Assembly (NCBI GenBank): GCA_964541215.1
Contig: CAZIPP010000005.1
Span: 1 to 35,300 of the forward strand
DNA: 35,300 bases
Reading direction: 5' to 3'
Source of the DNA: SIG469 sp964541215
GTDB lineage: Bacteria > Bacillota > Clostridia > Oscillospirales > Oscillospiraceae
This document shows positions 32,020 to 35,300 of the stretch, piece after piece. The first letter of the stretch is position 1. Every line of letters begins with the position of its first letter. The position numbers and the translations under genes were made by a program. The notes under the pieces were generated by a model. The model was not told the DNA's origin and did not search any database. It saw only the letters and a list, made by a program, of their open reading frames with translations.

Positions 32020-32700
32020 CTATTGTTTTCCGATCATTTTATACAGACACTCCATGGCGTCCGAAAGACTGCCCAGCTTTTTGATAAGTCCAATGGACAC
32101 TGCTTCTTCTCCATAGATAACGCTGCCAAGGTCGTTTGCCATATCGGATTTTGCCAGCATCAGCTCCATAAATTTGTCTTTGCTCAGCCGGGAATTTCTG
32201 CATACAAAATCAACTATCCTGTCCTGAAGCTTGGCGAAATAATTATAGGTCTGCGGCGCAGCTATTACCATTCCGGTAGTACGAACAGGATGAATAGTCA
32301 TGGCTGCCGACGGCACAATCATAGACACCTTTGCTGAAACCGCCAGCGGCACGCCGATGGAATGTCCTCCACCCAAAACAAGGGATACGGTTGGCTTTTT
32401 CATGCCGGATATGAGCTCGGCAATGGCAAGCCCCGCTTCTATATCTCCGCCCACGGTGTTGAGCAGTATCAACACGCCGTCTATCTCCTCATTCTGCTCC
32501 ACATCTGCCAGCATGGGCAGTATATGCTCATACTTGGTGGTCTTGGACTGGGGCGGCAGAACCTGATGTCCTTCTATCTGCCCGATTATGGTTATTGTCT
32601 GAATGGTGCCTCTGGAGTTTTTTGTAATGGTAGCACCAAGATCTTCCATTTGCTGGCGCTGCTGCTCAAGCTGACCTTCAGTGTTTTCAAAATCGTTCAT
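32020..32700 (-). CDS. tepA: TepA/ClpP-like serine peptidase
   Basis: ClpP-fold protein of the translocation-enhancing TepA (YmfB) family, 226 residues, in the cytosol. Catalytic Ser114 in LVLGGGHSIGVPLAVSA and His137 in AMTIHPVRTTGMVI match the ClpP/TepA pattern; ILLNTVGGDIEAGLAIAELI is the oxyanion region. ATG at 32700 follows GGGAGGAAC; a frame to 32742 adds unrelated leader residues. In B. subtilis ymfB lies just before spoIIIE; here uppP is between them, so the synteny is kept with one insertion. Peptide substrate unknown; a role in export or signal peptide degradation has been proposed for the family. Confidence 0.92.
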   Translation of the reverse strand: MNDFENTEGQLEQQRQQMEDLGATITKNSRGTIQTITIIGQIEGHQVLPPQSKTTKYEHILPMLADVEQNEEIDGVLILLNTVGGDIEAGLAIAELISGMKKPTVSLVLGGGHSIGVPLAVSAKVSMIVPSAAMTIHPVRTTGMVIAAPQTYNYFAKLQDRIVDFVCRNSRLSKDKFMELMLAKSDMANDLGSVIYGEEAVSIGLIKKLGSLSDAMECLYKMIGKQ

Positions 32701-32759
32701 AGTCGTTCCTCCCGTTTTTCTATATTTTGCTCTGAATCTCAAATCTTATTTGACATTTC

Positions 32760-32788
32760 TTGAAATCAATGGCGCTATCATTTATAAT
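32760..32788 (+). promoter_or_regulatory. Sigma-A promoter of the UvrD-type helicase gene
   Basis: TTGAAA (32760-32765), 17 bases, TATAAT (32783-32788), 32 bases before the ATG. A second TTGACA at 32750-32755 is too far from the -10 to be used with it. Confidence 0.8.
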
Positions 32789-32820
32789 GTTCGTACTTAT
32801 TTTAATCGGATGGACTACCT

Positions 32821-35292
32821 ATGAATGAAAAAGCTTTTATTGCAGCCAGACGGGCTGTTATCGAAAATGAATTTATGCATCTGAACCCGGAACAGCGTGC
32901 GGCCGTCATGTGTACCGATGGTCCCCTTCTGCTGTTGGCAGGCGCAGGCAGCGGCAAGACCACTGTACTGATAAACCGTATCGCCAACCTGATAAAATAC
33001 GGCAGCGGAAGCGACACCGATGATGTTCCTTCCTGGGCAACCGATGAGGATACCTTATTCCTTGAGGACTTCGCGAAAGACCCGGCAGGCAAGGATTATG
33101 ACCGTATGCTCAGTCTCTGCGCCAATGAACCCGCAGCACCGTGGCAGATAATCGCCATAACCTTTACCAACAAGGCAGCCAACGAGCTGAAAGACCGATT
33201 GGAACGTGTCCTTGGCGGCGATGCTTCCGGAGTATGGGCAATGACCTTTCACTCCGCCTGCTGCCGTATCCTGCGAAAAGAGATAGAACGCCTCGGATTT
33301 GACCGCAGCTTCACTATTTACGACAGCTCTGACAGTGAGCGCCTTATGAAGCAGATCCTCAAAGACCTGGGCATGGACGATAAGACTTTCCCGCCCAAGA
33401 CAGTTCTGAACTACATAAGCCGGGCAAAAGACAAGATGCAGACTCCCGGTGAATTCACAAAGGACGCCAAAGAAGCCGGGGAGCTGCGCCTTGAGAAAAT
33501 GGGCAAAGCCTATGCGGAATACGTCAATCGCATGAAAACCGCCAATGCGCTGGACTTTGACGACATTATCCTCTACACCGTCCAGCTGCTGCAGCAGTTT
33601 GATGACGTTCGTGAATACTACCAGAGAAAATTCCGTTATGTGCTGATCGACGAATATCAGGATACCAACAATCTCCAGTATCTTCTGGCTTCGCTGCTGG
33701 CAGGCGGCTACGAAAACATTTGCGTTGTAGGCGACGATGACCAGAGTATTTACCGCTTCCGCGGCGCAACTATCGAAAACATTCTGAACTTTGAAAACCA
33801 GTACAGGGATGCCAGAGTCATCCGTCTTGAGCAAAACTATCGCAGCACCAAAGCAATTTTGGGCGCTGCCAACGGAGTCATCCGCAACAATACGGGGCGA
33901 AAAGGAAAAGTCCTGTGGACTGCCAACTCCGAAGGCGACCCTGTGACTGTTTTTGAAGCAGAATCCGAGACTGAAGAAGCCGGTTACGTGGCAACAAAGA
34001 TACTGGAAGGCGCAGCCACAGGGCGCAGTCTTTCAGACTACGCCATACTCTACCGTATGAACGCCCAGTCCAACGCCCTTGAATACGCCTTCAAACGCAA
34101 CTCCATTCCCTACAAGGTCATCGGCGGCACCAAGTTCTTTGACCGTGCCGAAGTCAAGGATATGCTGGCATACATGTGCCTTATCAACAACAGATTCGAT
34201 GACCTTCGGTTAAGCCGCATAGTCAACACTCCGGCAAGAGGCATCGGAAACCGCACCATGGAGCTGGTGGCTCAGCTGGCTCAGGAGAAAAACGTATCGC
34301 TCTACACCGTTATGTGCGACCCCTTCTCCTACCCAGAGCTTAAAAAAAGTGCAGATAAGCTGCTGAACTTTGTTATGCTCATTGAGCAGCTTTCCATGAA
34401 CCTTAAAACCATGTCACTGCCGGAATTCTATGACGAGCTGATGCTCAAAACCGGCTATACTGCCATGCTGGAAGCCAAGGGTGATGAAGAAAGCCGCAAC
34501 AGGCTGGAGAACATCCGAGAGTTACGAACATCCATACTGACCTATCTTTCCAACGCGGAAGAACCCAGTCTCAGCGGATTCCTTGAAGAAATAGCCCTTT
34601 ATACCGATCTTGACTCACTGGAGGAAGGTGCCGACTGCGTTGTTATGATGACGATGCACAGCGCAAAGGGGTTGGAATTCCCCACCGTTTTTGTTGTAGG
34701 CGTTGAGGAAGGGATCTTCCCCGGTACCCGAGTCATGGGCGACAACAGTGAGCTTGAAGAAGAACGCCGACTGTGCTACGTTGCGTTGACCCGCGCCATG
34801 AAAGAGCTGTATATTCTTCACGCAAAGCACCGTATGCTGTTTGGTCACACAAGCTATAACCGCGCTTCAAGGTTCATAGACGAAATACCGTCAGAATTCG
34901 TTGATCGCAAGGAACCCGAACAAAAGCAGCGCCAGACCAGCTGGAGCTGGGATGACGACGGCAACTTTGTTTCCACCCGTTCTTCATCCGGCAGCGGCAA
35001 TGGACGTTCCTACGGTTCCTCCTACGGCTCATCTTACGGTTCCTCTTCTTCCTATGGCAGCTTTGCAAAAAGTGTGGGCAAAAAAAGCGGCAGTTCCTAC
35101 GGCGTCTCAAAGTCTGCTGCCACACCGAGCTATGCAAAGGGTGATGTGGTAAATCACAAGGCCTTTGGCAGGGGCATGATAACATCCGTTACCGCCATGG
35201 GCGGAGATGCTTTGCTGGAAATAGCTTTTGAAGAAAAAGGTACCAAAAAGCTCATGGCAAAAGCAGCGTCTGAGCATATGACCAGGGAATAA
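32821..35292 (+). CDS. pcrA: UvrD/PcrA-type ATP-dependent DNA helicase
   Basis: Superfamily 1A 3'-5' helicase for repair and removal of proteins from DNA. 823 residues, longer than usual PcrA (about 720-750). Walker A AGAGSGKT (41-48 region), motif Ia AITFTNKAANELKDR, motif II LIDEYQDTNN (275-284), motif III GDDDQSIYRFRGA (304-316), QNYRST (338-343), motif V VVMMTMHSAKGLEFPTVFVV and motif VI RRLCYVALTRAMKELY. Two oddities: about 45 acidic residues (61-107) inserted between Walker A and motif Ia, and a Ser/Gly/Tyr-rich spacer (about 721-758) before the C-terminal Tudor-like GDVVNHKAFGRGMITSV, the RNA-polymerase-binding module in PcrA. The ribosome site in front of ATG 32821 is weak (GGATGG). 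The whole gene is present. Confidence 0.93.
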   Translation: MNEKAFIAARRAVIENEFMHLNPEQRAAVMCTDGPLLLLAGAGSGKTTVLINRIANLIKYGSGSDTDDVPSWATDEDTLFLEDFAKDPAGKDYDRMLSLCANEPAAPWQIIAITFTNKAANELKDRLERVLGGDASGVWAMTFHSACCRILRKEIERLGFDRSFTIYDSSDSERLMKQILKDLGMDDKTFPPKTVLNYISRAKDKMQTPGEFTKDAKEAGELRLEKMGKAYAEYVNRMKTANALDFDDIILYTVQLLQQFDDVREYYQRKFRYVLIDEYQDTNNLQYLLASLLAGGYENICVVGDDDQSIYRFRGATIENILNFENQYRDARVIRLEQNYRSTKAILGAANGVIRNNTGRKGKVLWTANSEGDPVTVFEAESETEEAGYVATKILEGAATGRSLSDYAILYRMNAQSNALEYAFKRNSIPYKVIGGTKFFDRAEVKDMLAYMCLINNRFDDLRLSRIVNTPARGIGNRTMELVAQLAQEKNVSLYTVMCDPFSYPELKKSADKLLNFVMLIEQLSMNLKTMSLPEFYDELMLKTGYTAMLEAKGDEESRNRLENIRELRTSILTYLSNAEEPSLSGFLEEIALYTDLDSLEEGADCVVMMTMHSAKGLEFPTVFVVGVEEGIFPGTRVMGDNSELEEERRLCYVALTRAMKELYILHAKHRMLFGHTSYNRASRFIDEIPSEFVDRKEPEQKQRQTSWSWDDDGNFVSTRSSSGSGNGRSYGSSYGSSYGSSSSYGSFAKSVGKKSGSSYGVSKSAATPSYAKGDVVNHKAFGRGMITSVTAMGGDALLEIAFEEKGTKKLMAKAASEHMTRE
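35006..35058 (+). repeat. Short tandem repeat coding Ser-Ser-Tyr-Gly
   Basis: Four imperfect units of TCCTACGG(T/C)-type DNA, encoding repeated SYGSS, in the linker between the helicase core and the C-terminal Tudor-like module. Such in-frame repeats can vary in length between strains. Confidence 0.8.
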
Positions 35293-35300
35293 AAACAAGG

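Noticed and set aside
33055..33834. Minus-strand frame of 259 codons
   Set aside because: Antisense shadow of the helicase ATPase domain.

Overview
The window looks like a scaffold from a spore-forming member of the Clostridia, probably an Oscillospiraceae/Ruminococcaceae-type gut bacterium. The reasons are the complete spoIIIAA-AH operon, dipicolinate synthase genes dpaA/dpaB, a Tyr T-box leader, a fused SecDF, a TepA-FtsK/SpoIIIE neighbourhood and consensus Firmicute sigma-A promoters. The taxon is inferred from gene content and order, not from a marker gene. A 100-N assembly gap lies inside ftsK. No IS element, prophage, CRISPR array, tRNA or rRNA was recognised.

Layout. 1-440 is a non-coding, degenerate tandem repeat (about 100-base units sharing a TGTCAAG-n-ACTTTTTTCAA core) that ends in the promoter of metA, a homoserine O-acyltransferase whose residue 111 is Glu, which predicts acetyl-CoA use. 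The dpaA-dpaB pair (spore dipicolinic acid) and tyrS with its T-box follow on the minus strand. From 15148 down to 4824 runs a tightly packed minus-strand housekeeping operon: nusB, a TsaD-like paralog, xseA, xseB, ispA, a YuiD/PAP2-like membrane protein, dxs, tlyA, nadK, argR, recN and a GNAT acetyltransferase. It joins isoprenoid precursor synthesis (dxs, ispA), DNA repair and exonuclease VII, rRNA modification and antitermination, NADP synthesis and arginine control.

Upstream of that operon is an Asp23/Gls24 gene, then a plus-strand acidic lipoprotein gene. Next is the eight-gene spoIIIA operon (21435 down to 16811), with a sigma-E-like promoter whose -35 element lies in the terminator of the gene before it. 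In B. subtilis the order is spoIIIA, accB, accC, asp23-like, nusB, folD, xseA; here accBC and folD are absent and the lipoprotein sits in the break.

Between 21543 and 24170 lies the least explained part: two divergent genes, both with good vegetative promoters, encoding a 611-residue beta-helix-like protein without a signal peptide and a 211-residue protein of unknown family. After them come secDF, a class I aspartate aminotransferase, ftsK/spoIIIE (broken by the gap), uppP, tepA and, on the plus strand, a UvrD/PcrA-type helicase with an N-terminal insertion and a Ser-Gly-Tyr-rich tail.

Most of the window is ordinary core genome. The best leads for new biology are the divergent 611/211-residue pair, the repeat array upstream of metA, the structured leader stretch between the T-box terminator and tyrS, and the overlap of terminator and sigma-E promoter.
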